From Bacteroidaceae bacterium (GTDB taxonomy: Bacteria; Bacteroidota; Bacteroidia; Bacteroidales; Bacteroidaceae), in assembly GCA_017535725.1 (NCBI GenBank), contig JAFXTO010000056.1, positions 1 to 64,000 of the forward strand: a stretch of 64,000 nt of DNA. Reading direction: 5' to 3'. Shown one piece after another: positions 27,273 through 36,398 of the stretch. The notes under the pieces are model-generated. The model was not told the origin of the DNA and searched no databases. It was given only the letters and a program-made list of their open reading frames with translations. The position numbers and the translations under genes are program-made. Within the stretch, counting starts at the first letter, position 1. Every line of letters begins with the position of its first letter.

Positions 27273-28397
27273 ATGAAAAGAAGCATGAAATCCATCGCAC
27301 TCGCAGTTGCAGTCCTTGGAACCACTTTGTTGGTATCCTGCGGAAAACAGCAAGGTGGACAGGGACAGCAAAACGCTCCCGTCGAGTACAAAACCGTCAA
27401 GGTGAAGGCTGAGGACCGCACCATCGACACCAAGTACAGTGCCACCATCCGTGGCCGTCAGGATATTCAAGTCCTGCCCCAGGTCACAGGTACGTTGCAG
27501 CAGCTCTGTGTCACCGAAGGCCAGCGTGTCCGCAAGGGGCAGACCCTCTTCATCATCGACCAAGTGCCCTATCAGGCAGCCCTGAATACTGCCAAGGCTA
27601 ACCTCGAAGCTGCACGTGCAGCAGAGGCTACCGCTCAGCTCAGTTACGAGAGCACCAAGAACCTACACGCCCAGCAGGTCGTCAGTGACTTTGACCTCCA
27701 GACAGCCAACAATTCCCTGATGCAGGCCAAGGCTGCTGTGGCTCAGGCCAACGCAGCTGTGACCAATGCCGCAAACTCCCTCAGCTACACGGTTGTCAAG
27801 AGTCCGGCTGACGGCGTAGTAGGCACATTGCCCTATCGTGTAGGTGCACTCGTGGGACCATCCATCCCTACACCACTGACCACCGTCTCCGACAACCATC
27901 AGATGTATGTTTACTTCTCGATGACCGAAGCCCAGCTGCTCAGCAAGATTCGTGAGGCAGGCTCCGCTGAAGCTGCCGTGAAGGCGATGCCTCCCGTGCG
28001 CCTGCAGCTCGTGGATGGCTCTGAGTACGAGGAAAGTGGTGTCATCGAGACCGCCAGCGGTGTCGTGGATCAGTCCACCGGCAGCGTCTCGCTTCGTGCT
28101 GTGTTCAACAACCCCAGCGGACTACTTCACTCTGGCAGTACGGGTAATATCGTCATTCCTGTTGAGTATAAGCAGCAGCTTATCGTCCCTGCAGCCGCAG
28201 TGAAGCAGCTTCAGACGGTCCATCAGGTCTTCAAGGTCGAAGTCGTTGACGGAAAGCGCACTGCCGTAGGAACCAATATCAGGGTTGCTCCATACAGTAC
28301 TGGCAAGGAATTCATTGTTCTCTCCGGTTTGAAGGTTGGCGACGAGATTATTGCCGACGGAGCTGGGATGGTGAAGGAAGGCGCACTGGTGAAATAA
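27273..28397 (+). CDS. RND efflux periplasmic adaptor (membrane fusion) lipoprotein
   Basis: 374 residues with a lipoprotein signal; the lipid-bearing Cys is C23 in LLVSCGKQ. The order is typical of AcrA/MexA: a lipoyl half (DIQVLPQVTGTLQQLCVTEG), a coiled-coil hairpin rich in Ala/Gln (about 95-165), the second lipoyl half (VVKSPADGVVGTLPYRVGAL) and beta-barrel domains, ending VKEGALVK. It joins the inner-membrane pump to the outer-membrane channel. It is first in a three-gene operon. Confidence 0.93.
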   Translation: MKRSMKSIALAVAVLGTTLLVSCGKQQGGQGQQNAPVEYKTVKVKAEDRTIDTKYSATIRGRQDIQVLPQVTGTLQQLCVTEGQRVRKGQTLFIIDQVPYQAALNTAKANLEAARAAEATAQLSYESTKNLHAQQVVSDFDLQTANNSLMQAKAAVAQANAAVTNAANSLSYTVVKSPADGVVGTLPYRVGALVGPSIPTPLTTVSDNHQMYVYFSMTEAQLLSKIREAGSAEAAVKAMPPVRLQLVDGSEYEESGVIETASGVVDQSTGSVSLRAVFNNPSGLLHSGSTGNIVIPVEYKQQLIVPAAAVKQLQTVHQVFKVEVVDGKRTAVGTNIRVAPYSTGKEFIVLSGLKVGDEIIADGAGMVKEGALVK

Positions 28398-28489
28398 CCG
28401 ATTAAGGATTTAAAGGTTTTAGGATTAAAGGATTGTCTTGTTCTGCCTAAATCTTAAAATATTAAATCATTAAATCATTAAATATCGAT
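28398..28489. repeat. AT-rich opposed-arm repeat between adaptor and pump genes
   Basis: The left arm is AAGGATTTAAAGG/TTAGGATTAAAGG and the right arm is TAAATCATTAAATCATTAAA, with CTTGTTCTGCC between. The pattern matches the panB-GH5 gap (54061-54201) in sequence style. Confidence 0.65.
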
Positions 28490-31400
28490 ATGAAAGGAAA
28501 TATATTCATCAAGCGCCCGGTGATGGCCATGTCCATAGCCATCGTCATTGTCCTGCTCGGCGCCATCAGCTATTTCAACCTGCCCGTAGAGCAGTTCCCT
28601 GACATTGCACCTCCAACGGTCGTTGTCAACGCTACCTATCCGGGCGCTTCGGCAGAGACGGTCACCAAGGCCGTCATCCAACCGCTGGAAGAAAGTATTA
28701 ACGGCGTGGAGAACATGACCTACATGACCTCCAGTTCCAGCAACTCCGGTACCGCAACCATCACGGTCTTCTTCAAGCAGGGTACTAACCCCGACATGGC
28801 TGCCGTGAACACCCAGAACCGCGTCAGCATGGCTCAGGGTCTGCTGCCACAGGAGGTCACCATGATTGGTGTCACCACCTTCAAGCGCCAGACCTCCATG
28901 CTGCAAATCGACGCTATGGTCAGCGATGTGCCTGAGTACGACGCCAACTTCATGGGCAACTACATGGCCATCAACATCACCCCGCAGCTCAAGCGTATTA
29001 AAGGGGTGGGTGAGGTCTTTGCGCTGGCCGCCAACTATTCGCTCCGCGTATGGCTCAAGCCCGAAGTGATGGCCCAGTACGGCCTCGTGCCCTCCGACAT
29101 CACCGGCTGCCTGGCCGAGCAGAACCTCGAGGCAGCCGTAGGTAAACTGGGCGAGAAACCCATGGAAGGCGGACACGGCGACCATGTGGACAACGTCTAT
29201 CAGTACACCCTCCGCTACACCGGCCGCCTGAAGGAAGTCTCGGAATTCGAGAACATCGTCATCATGGCTAAACCCGACGGTTCCCTGCTCCGCCTGAAGG
29301 ACGTCGCAGACCTCGAAATGGGGCAGGTGGACTATGGCTTCAGCGGTAAACTCAAGGGTAAGCCCTCCGTCACCTTCCTTGCCTTCCAGCTCTCTGGAGC
29401 CAACGCCAAGGAGACCAACGACCGCTTCACAGGAGCCTTGCGCGAGATGGAGAAGACCCTGCCCAAGGGACTTCACTTCGAACAGATGATGTCCTCCAAC
29501 GACTTCCTCCTGGAGTCCATCGCAAATGTGGAGGAAACGCTTGTCATCGCCATCCTCCTCGTCATCCTCGTGGTATACTTCTTCCTCCAGGATTTCCGCG
29601 CTACGCTCATCCCGTCTATCTCTATCATCATCTCCCTCGTGGGCACATTTGCCGCCCTGCAGGCTGCCGGCTTCACGCTGAACCTGCTGACGCTCTTTGC
29701 CCTCGTGCTGGCTATCGGTACGGTGGTCGATGATGCCATCGTGGTCGTCGAGGCCGTGCAGGCGAAGTTTGATGCGGGCTACACCTCGGCCTATCAGGCC
29801 ACCAAGGACGCTATGGCCGACGTGACCATGGCCGTGCTCTCCTGTACTTTCGTCTTCATGGCCGTGTTCATCCCTGTCACGATGATGCCCGGCACCTCTG
29901 GTATGTTCTACACCCAGTTTGGTGTCACCCTGGCTGTGGCCGTGGGTATCTCCTGTGTCTCAGCCCTCGTGGTATGCCCGGCTCTGTGTGCTATGCTCAT
30001 GCGTCCTGCCAAGAGTGACCGCGTGGCCAAGAATCCCGTCAGCCGCTTCTTCCTCGCGCTGAACAAAGGCACGCGCAAGGGCTACAATAAGGTCTATGGA
30101 AGCACGGCTCGCCGCTACAACCGCGACCTGCGCGGAGTCATCAACCACCGCTGGGTGGCACCGTTGAGCCTCGCTATCGCTGTGGTGCTGCTCGTCTTCT
30201 TCATGACTTCCCTGCCTAAGGGCCTCGTGCCTCAGGAGGACCAGGGGGTGCTTATGGTCGACGTCACCTGTCCGCCGGGAAGCAACCTCGCCTACACCGA
30301 GAGCGTGCTCGACCGCGTGCAGGAAATCATCAAGAACGACGAAGACATCCAGACCTACTCCCGTACAGCCGGCTACGGCATGATGGGTGGACAGGGTGCC
30401 GCCAACGGTATGGTCATCCTCCGACTGAAGCACTGGGACGAGCGCAAAGGACTCCAGCACAGCTCCAGCATCAAGAAACTCATGCTCATGGGCCAGTTCA
30501 TGAAGGAAATACCCGAGGCACAGATATTCTGCTTCGAACCCGGTATGATTCCTGGCTACGGACTCGGATCTAATGTCGACCTGCACCTTCAGGACCGTTC
30601 GGACGGCGACAAGGGTGTCTTCCTCGAGCAGACACAGCAATTCCTGGCCGCTCTGAACGAACATCCCGAGATCCAGATGGCCATGACCTCATACGCCCGC
30701 AACTTCCCCCAGTATCAGGTCGAGGTCGATGCTGCCCAGTGCAAGCTCGCCGGCATTTCGCCCTCGCAGGTCCTCTCTGCCATGAGCGGATACCTCGGAG
30801 GCAGCTACGTCTCGAACTTCAACCAGTTCGGTAAGGTTTATCGCGTCATGATGCAGACCGACCCCAAGTACCGCACCTCTGAGTCCGACCTCTCTAACAT
30901 GTACGTACGCAGCTCCAAGGGCATGGCTCCCATCTCCCAGTTCGCCAAGCTGACACCCATCCTCGGACCTGAAATCGATAAGCATTTCAACCTCTTCTCC
31001 GAGATCACCTGTATGGTACAGCCTGCACAGGGCTACACCACTTCGGATGCCATGCGCATCATCGACGAGGTACGCACGCAGACCCTGCCCGACCATATCA
31101 CCTACGAATACGGCAGCATCTCCCGCGAGGAGTATGAGCAAATGGGCTCCAATCAGACCATCCTCATCTACGCCATCTGCGTCATCCTCATCTTCCTCAT
31201 CCTCTCGTGTCTCTACGAGTCCTTCCTCGTTCCCTTTGCTGTCATTCTCTCCGTGCCCGCAGGTCTCATGGGCTCCTTCGGACTCGCATGGCTTTGGAAC
31301 CAGGTTAGCGTCGGACTCGGCCGGCTCTTCACCGGCGCAGACATGTATGTCATCGGTCAGGTTGAGAACAACATTTACCTCCAGACTGGTGTCATCATGC

Positions 31401-31801
31401 TCATCGGCCTTCTGGCCAAGACTGCCATCCTCATCACCGAGTTCGCACTCGAGCGCCGCCGCAAGGGAATGGGTATTGTCGAGGCTGCCTATGCAGCTGC
31501 CGAGGCACGTCTGCGTCCTATCCTGATGACTGTGCTCACTTGTGTGCTCGGTATGTTGCCACTCATCTTCGCCTCCGGAGCTGGAGCCAACGGCGACCGC
31601 ACCATCGGTATCGGTGTCGTCGGCGGTATGATTGTAGGCACCTTCGCCATCCTCTTTACCGTCCCCGTCTTCTTCATCTTCTTCGAGTACCTGCAGGAGA
31701 AAATCCGTCCCGCTATGAAGGTCGAGGCCGACCAGCAGTTCCTCCGTGAGAAGCTCCGCAGCGCAGAAGAGAAGGCCGAAGCCGAACACGAAACAGAATA
31801 A
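28490..31801 (+). CDS. RND multidrug efflux pump, HAE1 (AcrB) family
   Basis: 1103 residues with the AcrB plan: a first helix (MAMSIAIVIVLLGAISYFNL), a large periplasmic loop, helices, then a second half. The proton-relay acidic pair is seen in VVDDAIVVVE and the relay Lys in GLLAKTAILITEF. It exports drugs, detergents or other amphiphiles driven by the proton gradient; the substrate range cannot be read from the sequence. The C-terminus has an extended charged tail. The adaptor and outer-membrane factor flank it. Confidence 0.96.
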   Translation: MKGNIFIKRPVMAMSIAIVIVLLGAISYFNLPVEQFPDIAPPTVVVNATYPGASAETVTKAVIQPLEESINGVENMTYMTSSSSNSGTATITVFFKQGTNPDMAAVNTQNRVSMAQGLLPQEVTMIGVTTFKRQTSMLQIDAMVSDVPEYDANFMGNYMAINITPQLKRIKGVGEVFALAANYSLRVWLKPEVMAQYGLVPSDITGCLAEQNLEAAVGKLGEKPMEGGHGDHVDNVYQYTLRYTGRLKEVSEFENIVIMAKPDGSLLRLKDVADLEMGQVDYGFSGKLKGKPSVTFLAFQLSGANAKETNDRFTGALREMEKTLPKGLHFEQMMSSNDFLLESIANVEETLVIAILLVILVVYFFLQDFRATLIPSISIIISLVGTFAALQAAGFTLNLLTLFALVLAIGTVVDDAIVVVEAVQAKFDAGYTSAYQATKDAMADVTMAVLSCTFVFMAVFIPVTMMPGTSGMFYTQFGVTLAVAVGISCVSALVVCPALCAMLMRPAKSDRVAKNPVSRFFLALNKGTRKGYNKVYGSTARRYNRDLRGVINHRWVAPLSLAIAVVLLVFFMTSLPKGLVPQEDQGVLMVDVTCPPGSNLAYTESVLDRVQEIIKNDEDIQTYSRTAGYGMMGGQGAANGMVILRLKHWDERKGLQHSSSIKKLMLMGQFMKEIPEAQIFCFEPGMIPGYGLGSNVDLHLQDRSDGDKGVFLEQTQQFLAALNEHPEIQMAMTSYARNFPQYQVEVDAAQCKLAGISPSQVLSAMSGYLGGSYVSNFNQFGKVYRVMMQTDPKYRTSESDLSNMYVRSSKGMAPISQFAKLTPILGPEIDKHFNLFSEITCMVQPAQGYTTSDAMRIIDEVRTQTLPDHITYEYGSISREEYEQMGSNQTILIYAICVILIFLILSCLYESFLVPFAVILSVPAGLMGSFGLAWLWNQVSVGLGRLFTGADMYVIGQVENNIYLQTGVIMLIGLLAKTAILITEFALERRRKGMGIVEAAYAAAEARLRPILMTVLTCVLGMLPLIFASGAGANGDRTIGIGVVGGMIVGTFAILFTVPVFFIFFEYLQEKIRPAMKVEADQQFLREKLRSAEEKAEAEHETE

Positions 31802-31802
31802 A

Positions 31803-31961
31803 AGACCCACCCCTCACCCTCCCTGTGAGGGAGGGGGTGGTTACTTTCAAGATTTGAAGTCCTATACATTATTATAATAATAAATAGATGAATACTATCA
31901 ACAACAACCTTCATAGGTATATACTCCCTTCTCTCTCAGGGAAGGGCAGGGGTGCGGTTCT
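31803..31961. repeat. MITE-like GC-rich pair spanning the start of the outer-membrane factor gene
   Basis: The left end 31803-31841 (AGACCCACCCCTCACCCTCC and following) matches the reverse complement of 40582-40620 at 36 of 39 bases. The right end 31924-31961 (CTCCCTTCTCTCTCAGGGAA and following) is in the reading frame. The ATG at 31888 lies between them. Confidence 0.75.
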
Positions 31962-33336
31962 CCTCAGGGGGATGGGTCTCCTTCTCCTGACCAGCCTGCT
32001 CTTCACCTCCTGCGGCATCTATAAGTCCTACGAGCGTCCCGCAGACTTGCAGACCGACGGTCTTTACGGCAGCGCACAGACGGGAAGCGGCGAGCAGAGC
32101 ACAGGTGCCATGCACTGGCGTCAGTTCTTCACCGACCCCACGCTGCAGGCACTCATCCAGCAAGCCCTTACGCAGAACACCAGTATGCGGCAGGTGGACT
32201 TGCAGATTCAGGAGGCGCAGGCTTACCTGAAATGCTCCAAGCTGGCCTATATCCCCAGCCTTGTCTTCACTCCGCAGGGTCAGCTCTCCAGCTGGGACTG
32301 GTCAGCCCCCAACAAGACCTACTCGCTGCCCATTACCGCTTCGTGGCAGATTGGTAGTTTTGGACAGCTTCGCAATGCCAAGAAGTCCGCAGAAGTAGCT
32401 GTGGAACAGACGCAGACGGTACGCATGGCTGTTCAGCAGTCCCTCGTTGCCAATGTGGCAAACCTCTACTACACACTCTGTATGCTCGATGCCGAACTGG
32501 CCGTCAGTGAGCAGACTACTGCCAACTGGAAGCAGAGCGTAGAACTCAACAAGAAGCTGATGGAGGCTGGCCGTTCCAACAAGGCTGCCGTGGCGCAGTC
32601 TGAGGCCAACTACCTCAATGTATCAGCCAGCGTGCTTGATCTCCAGGAGGCTATTACACAGGCAGAGAACGCCCTCTGCACGATTCTCGGCGAGGCTCCG
32701 CACCACATCCAACGCACCTCCCTCGAGAGTTTCCAGGCACCAGCCGTGCAGACGGGTCTTCCCATCTCACTGCTGCAGAATCGTCCCGACGTGCGTCAAG
32801 CAGAGCTCAAGCTGGCCAGCGCCTTCTACGCTGTGAATACTGCCAAGGCTGCCTTTTATCCCTCGCTAACCATCAGCGGAACGCTGGGATTCACAAATAG
32901 TGCAGGCAGCACAGTTATCAATCCCGGAAAGTTCATCTGGAACGCCCTTGGACAGCTGACCCAGCCTCTCTTTGCCAATGGACGTCTGCGTGCCCAGAAG
33001 AAGGTGGCAGAGCTGCAGCAAGAAGAAGCCAAATTGGCATTCCAACAGAGCCTCGTTGCTGCTGGCAATGAGGTGAACACCGCCCTCGCTACCTTACAGA
33101 AGACCACTGGCAAGGACGAACTTATCAAAGCGCAGGTGAAGGCACTTGGCGATGCCGTGCAAGCCACCGAAGCTCTCTACAAGGACAACGTCAGTCGCAG
33201 TGTGAACTACCTGAATGTCCTCACCGCACAAACAGGTCTGCTCTCTGCTCAACTGGGACTCATCAGCAACCAGTTTGCCACCGTGCAGGCCACCATCGAC
33301 CTGTATCAGGCACTCGGCGGAGGCTCGATAGAATAA
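31888..33336 (+). CDS. RND efflux outer-membrane factor (TolC/NodT family lipoprotein)
   Basis: 482 residues from the ATG at 31888. Residues 1-28 (including YILPSLSGKGRG) come from the GC-rich element; the natural lipoprotein signal starts at Met29 (MGLLLLTSLLFTSC), with the lipid Cys at 42. Starting at ATG 31972 instead would give a normal 454-residue protein. The remainder is a typical TolC-like barrel/helical channel with two repeats of long Ala/Gln-rich helices (WKQSVELNKKLMEAGRSNKA, RPDVRQAELKLASA). It is the third component of the efflux system and ends before a strong hairpin. Confidence 0.92.
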   Translation: MNTINNNLHRYILPSLSGKGRGAVLLRGMGLLLLTSLLFTSCGIYKSYERPADLQTDGLYGSAQTGSGEQSTGAMHWRQFFTDPTLQALIQQALTQNTSMRQVDLQIQEAQAYLKCSKLAYIPSLVFTPQGQLSSWDWSAPNKTYSLPITASWQIGSFGQLRNAKKSAEVAVEQTQTVRMAVQQSLVANVANLYYTLCMLDAELAVSEQTTANWKQSVELNKKLMEAGRSNKAAVAQSEANYLNVSASVLDLQEAITQAENALCTILGEAPHHIQRTSLESFQAPAVQTGLPISLLQNRPDVRQAELKLASAFYAVNTAKAAFYPSLTISGTLGFTNSAGSTVINPGKFIWNALGQLTQPLFANGRLRAQKKVAELQQEEAKLAFQQSLVAAGNEVNTALATLQKTTGKDELIKAQVKALGDAVQATEALYKDNVSRSVNYLNVLTAQTGLLSAQLGLISNQFATVQATIDLYQALGGGSIE

Positions 33337-33355
33337 GGTAGCTTCTATCACCTTA

Positions 33356-33410
33356 GCAAATAAGAACGCTCCCCGGCAGAACTTGTCTGTCGAGGAGCGT
33401 TCTTATTTGC
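33356..33410 (+). terminator. Terminator of the RND operon
   Basis: A 17-bp perfect stem GCAAATAAGAACGCTCC/GGAGCGTTCTTATTTGC encloses an inner CGGCAGA/TCTGTCG stem. It lies 20 bp after the stop. Confidence 0.8.
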
Positions 33411-33537
33411 TATAGCAATGCGGTCATAAATAGGGATGCATACGGGTGCATGATGCAAAGCAGAAGGGTTCATACCCTAATGCGCAAGGGTTCATGAGGA
33501 AGATAAAGAAGTTGGATGGGCGGAAGGTGATACATCG

Positions 33538-33740
33538 ATTATCCCTAATCGGTCATTAGGATTGATGTCAGATTGGTATTTGTTTCGAACAGATTGGCCA
33601 TATTGTTATCGAAGGCGTAGCGGGCTACGGCGAGATGGCAATGTGGACAAGATGCCGAAAGAAATGCTAAGATGACATCAATAGACCGCAAAAAGAACCA
33701 ATTTATATATTTGTCGGCCTAATGACCGATTTGGGATTAG
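33538..33740. repeat. About 200-bp inverted-repeat (MITE-like) element
   Basis: The terminal sequences 33541-33560 (ATCCCTAATCGGTCATTAGG) and 33718-33737 (CCTAATGACCGATTTGGGAT) are inverted copies matching at 19 of 20. Subterminal ATTGATGTCA and TGACATCAAT also pair. The inside has no gene. The right end overlaps the stop codon of the 55-residue gene. The rest of the gap (33420-33540) shows only a doubled AGGGTTCAT and no gene. Confidence 0.7.
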
Positions 33741-33904
33741 CGCTTACGCATTAGTTCTTCGGGCTGTACTTCCACCACCTGTCCTCCGCGCGAGACGACA
33801 ACAGTGGATTGGAACAAACGGGAACGTTCCAACATGCGTTGCTGAGCCAGAAAAATGCCCTTGTCGATTTTTTTCTGCATTTCAAAGATTTCTCTGTCAC
33901 TCAT
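33737..33904 (-). CDS. 55-residue partner of the zeta-like gene, function unknown
   Basis: The ATG at 33904 overlaps the end of the zeta-like gene (AATGAGTGA), indicating translational coupling; an upstream in-frame start inside the zeta gene is less likely. The protein is charged, with a helical first half (EIFEMQKKIDKGIFLAQQRM) and a beta-like second half (STVVVSRGGQVVEVQPEEL). I do not recognise a family. Its position suggests a partner or antitoxin for the upstream kinase-like protein, which is inference. Confidence 0.6.
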   Translation of the reverse strand: MSDREIFEMQKKIDKGIFLAQQRMLERSRLFQSTVVVSRGGQVVEVQPEELMRKR

Positions 33905-34502
33905 TGTTCTCAGGGGCTTTATAGGTTTCCAACAAGGTTGCATATCTCTCTTCATCGACAACGTTTATCCGCTGGTCTTTCCATCCGCAGGCAATCTTGC
34001 TGGAAGGTACCGTGGAGTTGTCATATAGTGTCCAGTAATCAACAACTGGAATGTAGAGCTGGAAGAGGTTTTGGAGTCCAGCTGTGAAGCGCCGGAAGAT
34101 GACTTCCTCGGGGATGTTGTGTCCTCCTTGGCTCACGCGCTTGGCTACTCGTGCCACGGCTTGTTCGGGTGTGGCGAGGGCGAAGAACAGCAGGGTTATG
34201 AAGTAGCCTCGCTTCTGGGCTTGCTGTATGAGCTTTACATAAGAGCGTGTGGCCAGCGTCGTTTCAAAGGCGAAGGTGTCGCCCTCCTTCAGCAAATGGA
34301 GGATGCGGTCTATCATTAGTCGTCCTGCTTGAATAGCCACACCCTCAGGATTGAAGGGCGACAGACCTTTGGCGATTTCATCGGCATTGACGAACTCACG
34401 GCAGTCCAGCATTTCCGGCAAGACGGTGAAGGAGGCGGTCGTCTTGCCGGCACCATTGCATCCTGCTATGATGTAGAGGTTATGTTTCTTTTGTTCTGGC
34501 AT
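33897..34502 (-). CDS. Zeta-toxin-like P-loop kinase
   Basis: 201 residues. The Walker A motif GCNGAGKTT is near residue 14. The zeta-family features FVNADEIAKGLSP and FAFETTLATRSY follow, with RVAKRVSQGGHNIPEEVIFR later. Zeta toxins phosphorylate UDP-N-acetyl sugars, but many stand-alone bacterial homologues of this type have other or unknown roles. No classic epsilon antitoxin is present; the 55-residue gene follows with overlap. A -7-like element lies 24 bp upstream. Confidence 0.8.
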   Translation of the reverse strand: MPEQKKHNLYIIAGCNGAGKTTASFTVLPEMLDCREFVNADEIAKGLSPFNPEGVAIQAGRLMIDRILHLLKEGDTFAFETTLATRSYVKLIQQAQKRGYFITLLFFALATPEQAVARVAKRVSQGGHNIPEEVIFRRFTAGLQNLFQLYIPVVDYWTLYDNSTVPSSKIACGWKDQRINVVDEERYATLLETYKAPENNE

Positions 34503-34525
34503 AATGAATAGAACTTTCTTTGGGG

Positions 34526-34533
34526 CAAAGATA
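34526..34533 (-). promoter_or_regulatory. Promoter -7 element for the zeta-like gene
   Basis: On the minus strand this reads TATCTTTG, 24 bp upstream of the start. The hairpin TCAGGAA/TTCCTGA at 34563-34582 lies between it and the Omp28-family gene and may end that transcript. No clear -33 element is seen. Confidence 0.45.
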
Positions 34534-34616
34534 GATGTTTTTTGTATTGGCTGTTCATTGTTTCAGGAATAAAGTTTCCTGACGCATCGTTCTTTTTCTT
34601 TTTTTAACGTTTGGGC

Positions 34617-36398
34617 TCATCGCACCACTATCTTTTGGCCTCCTCGGATATAAAACCCCGGCTTATAAATGTGGATGGGGCGTCCTGTGAGGTCGAAAGT
34701 GATGGAACTGCTTTGTTTGTCCCTTTGTCTGTCGCTAATCGAACCGATATGAGTGGAGATGAGCGTGGTCTGTGCGGCATTCAGGACTTCGTTGTCACGC
34801 AGGTCGTTCTTATTAACTTTGTGGATGAATGCGACGATGCGTCGGCCCGTGCCTCCGAATCCTTCCTTCTCTGTCATCGGGTAGGAGCATGAGAAACGTC
34901 CATCAGCTTGTATCTCCAGCTGGTCGCCAATGGCTTCGCTATTGAAATGGTGCAAGATGACTCCGTTGTGGCGGAAAACGTCCTTCAAGTCAGCCGGGGC
35001 ATCGTCATCATCCATCCCCAGCTGGGGATATGCTTGAGTCGTTATTCCGTCTTCGACCAAATAGCACGATACGTAGAGTTGTGTGGTGGCGAGGTCACGC
35101 GCCACGCGGCCAGAAAGCTGTACATGCTGCTCCGTTACCTGAATGTTCACCTCGGCCTTGGCAGGCATTTCCGCCGCCATCGCCAGTGCTTCGAGGTAGG
35201 GCGTGGGCGACATGTCCCGAATACCCTGAACAATGGTGTTCTCGCCCTCGAAGACGGTTCGGTTATACATAATAGCCGGGTTGTATTCATTTTCGTATCC
35301 TCCGAAAACGTAGACAACGGCCTCGTCTGCCGGATTCGTGAAGGCATCCTTCACGAAGCCACTGTGATGCGAGACGTAGACAACTTCACCCTCGTGCTCA
35401 TCCAGCGCTTTCTCCAAGAAGTATGCCATCTGTGGGCAGTTGATACAGCGCTGGCTGGTGAATTCTTCCACCAGGGGAGTGCGGATGAAGTTGTCGATGG
35501 TGACGAAGAGCGGTGTGGTGCCCGGTCGCCCGGGTTGAGCCTGTGTGCCATTGATTTCCACGACGGTAGCAGTCCAGCTCACCTGTGTTCCTTCGTCTGT
35601 TCCGGAATGCAACTGGGTGGTGATGACGGTGCTCCCGTAGGCTTCAATGGGCTGGGGCAGGGTGATATCGCGGTAGGTGGGTTCATTGGCTCCAGCTCCT
35701 TGCATGCTAATCCGAATCTCGCGGATAGGTGTTGTCGAGAAGTTGTGAACGTACAGCCCTCCCTGGAAGTCTGCATTGGGAGCCACGGTCTGTGGATGAG
35801 TGGTGTTCTGTGCGTAGGCCGTCTGTTCGAGGGCTGCAGCAGCCTCTTCTTCCAGAATTGCACCGATGAGCAACGTGCCGCGGTCGGTATATTCCTCCCA
35901 CGACTTCTTCCCTTGGTTTACATAGCAGGAGTGAGGCACGGTGGCAGGGGCGTAGGCCACGAGGGGGTAGGGTGTTCCCAGGGTCTCATAGACCTGAACG
36001 CCGAGGAAGATTTTCTCCTGTCCGATGGTCAGCGGTTCTTCAAAGAGCACCTCATTCCATCCTTCGGTGAGGTCTGCGTAGGTGGTCTGGACAAGGTTAC
36101 CGGGTGTCCCTGTGGCGGCCAGGATACCAGAGCGTTTCTGTCGTGCCTGCTTGTAGTCAGCCCGCAAATAGCAGCGAACCCCAAGAATATGTTTTCCCTG
36201 CAGACGGGACAAGGCAGGGTCGGCTGCCGGATCGAAAAGCACCATACCCTGTACGAACTGACTCTTGCTGCCTCCTAATGCTGTGAGCTCTTCGACCAGG
36301 GCGTCGGCTGGTGCATAACTATAGGGCACCTGGGCGCAGAGCTTCGGGGTACAGAGGAACGCTAATATAAATAAGGTGTGGTGGAGCAGGGATTTCAT
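34617..36398 (-). CDS. Omp28-family secreted protein with thioredoxin-like CxxC
   Basis: 593 residues with a signal peptide (about 1-22, ending KLCA). The N-terminal half is beta-rich. From about residue 305 there is an Omp28/thioredoxin-like domain with FTSQRCINCPQ (C318, C321). The last 30 residues (ITFDLTGRPIHIYKPGFYIR ending KIVVR) look like a type IX sorting-type C-terminus. Omp28 proteins of Porphyromonas and Prevotella are surface proteins of uncertain role. The start overlaps the stop of the upstream paralogue by 4 bp (ATGA), so the two are co-translated. Confidence 0.8.
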   Translation of the reverse strand: MKSLLHHTLFILAFLCTPKLCAQVPYSYAPADALVEELTALGGSKSQFVQGMVLFDPAADPALSRLQGKHILGVRCYLRADYKQARQKRSGILAATGTPGNLVQTTYADLTEGWNEVLFEEPLTIGQEKIFLGVQVYETLGTPYPLVAYAPATVPHSCYVNQGKKSWEEYTDRGTLLIGAILEEEAAAALEQTAYAQNTTHPQTVAPNADFQGGLYVHNFSTTPIREIRISMQGAGANEPTYRDITLPQPIEAYGSTVITTQLHSGTDEGTQVSWTATVVEINGTQAQPGRPGTTPLFVTIDNFIRTPLVEEFTSQRCINCPQMAYFLEKALDEHEGEVVYVSHHSGFVKDAFTNPADEAVVYVFGGYENEYNPAIMYNRTVFEGENTIVQGIRDMSPTPYLEALAMAAEMPAKAEVNIQVTEQHVQLSGRVARDLATTQLYVSCYLVEDGITTQAYPQLGMDDDDAPADLKDVFRHNGVILHHFNSEAIGDQLEIQADGRFSCSYPMTEKEGFGGTGRRIVAFIHKVNKNDLRDNEVLNAAQTTLISTHIGSISDRQRDKQSSSITFDLTGRPIHIYKPGFYIRGGQKIVVR

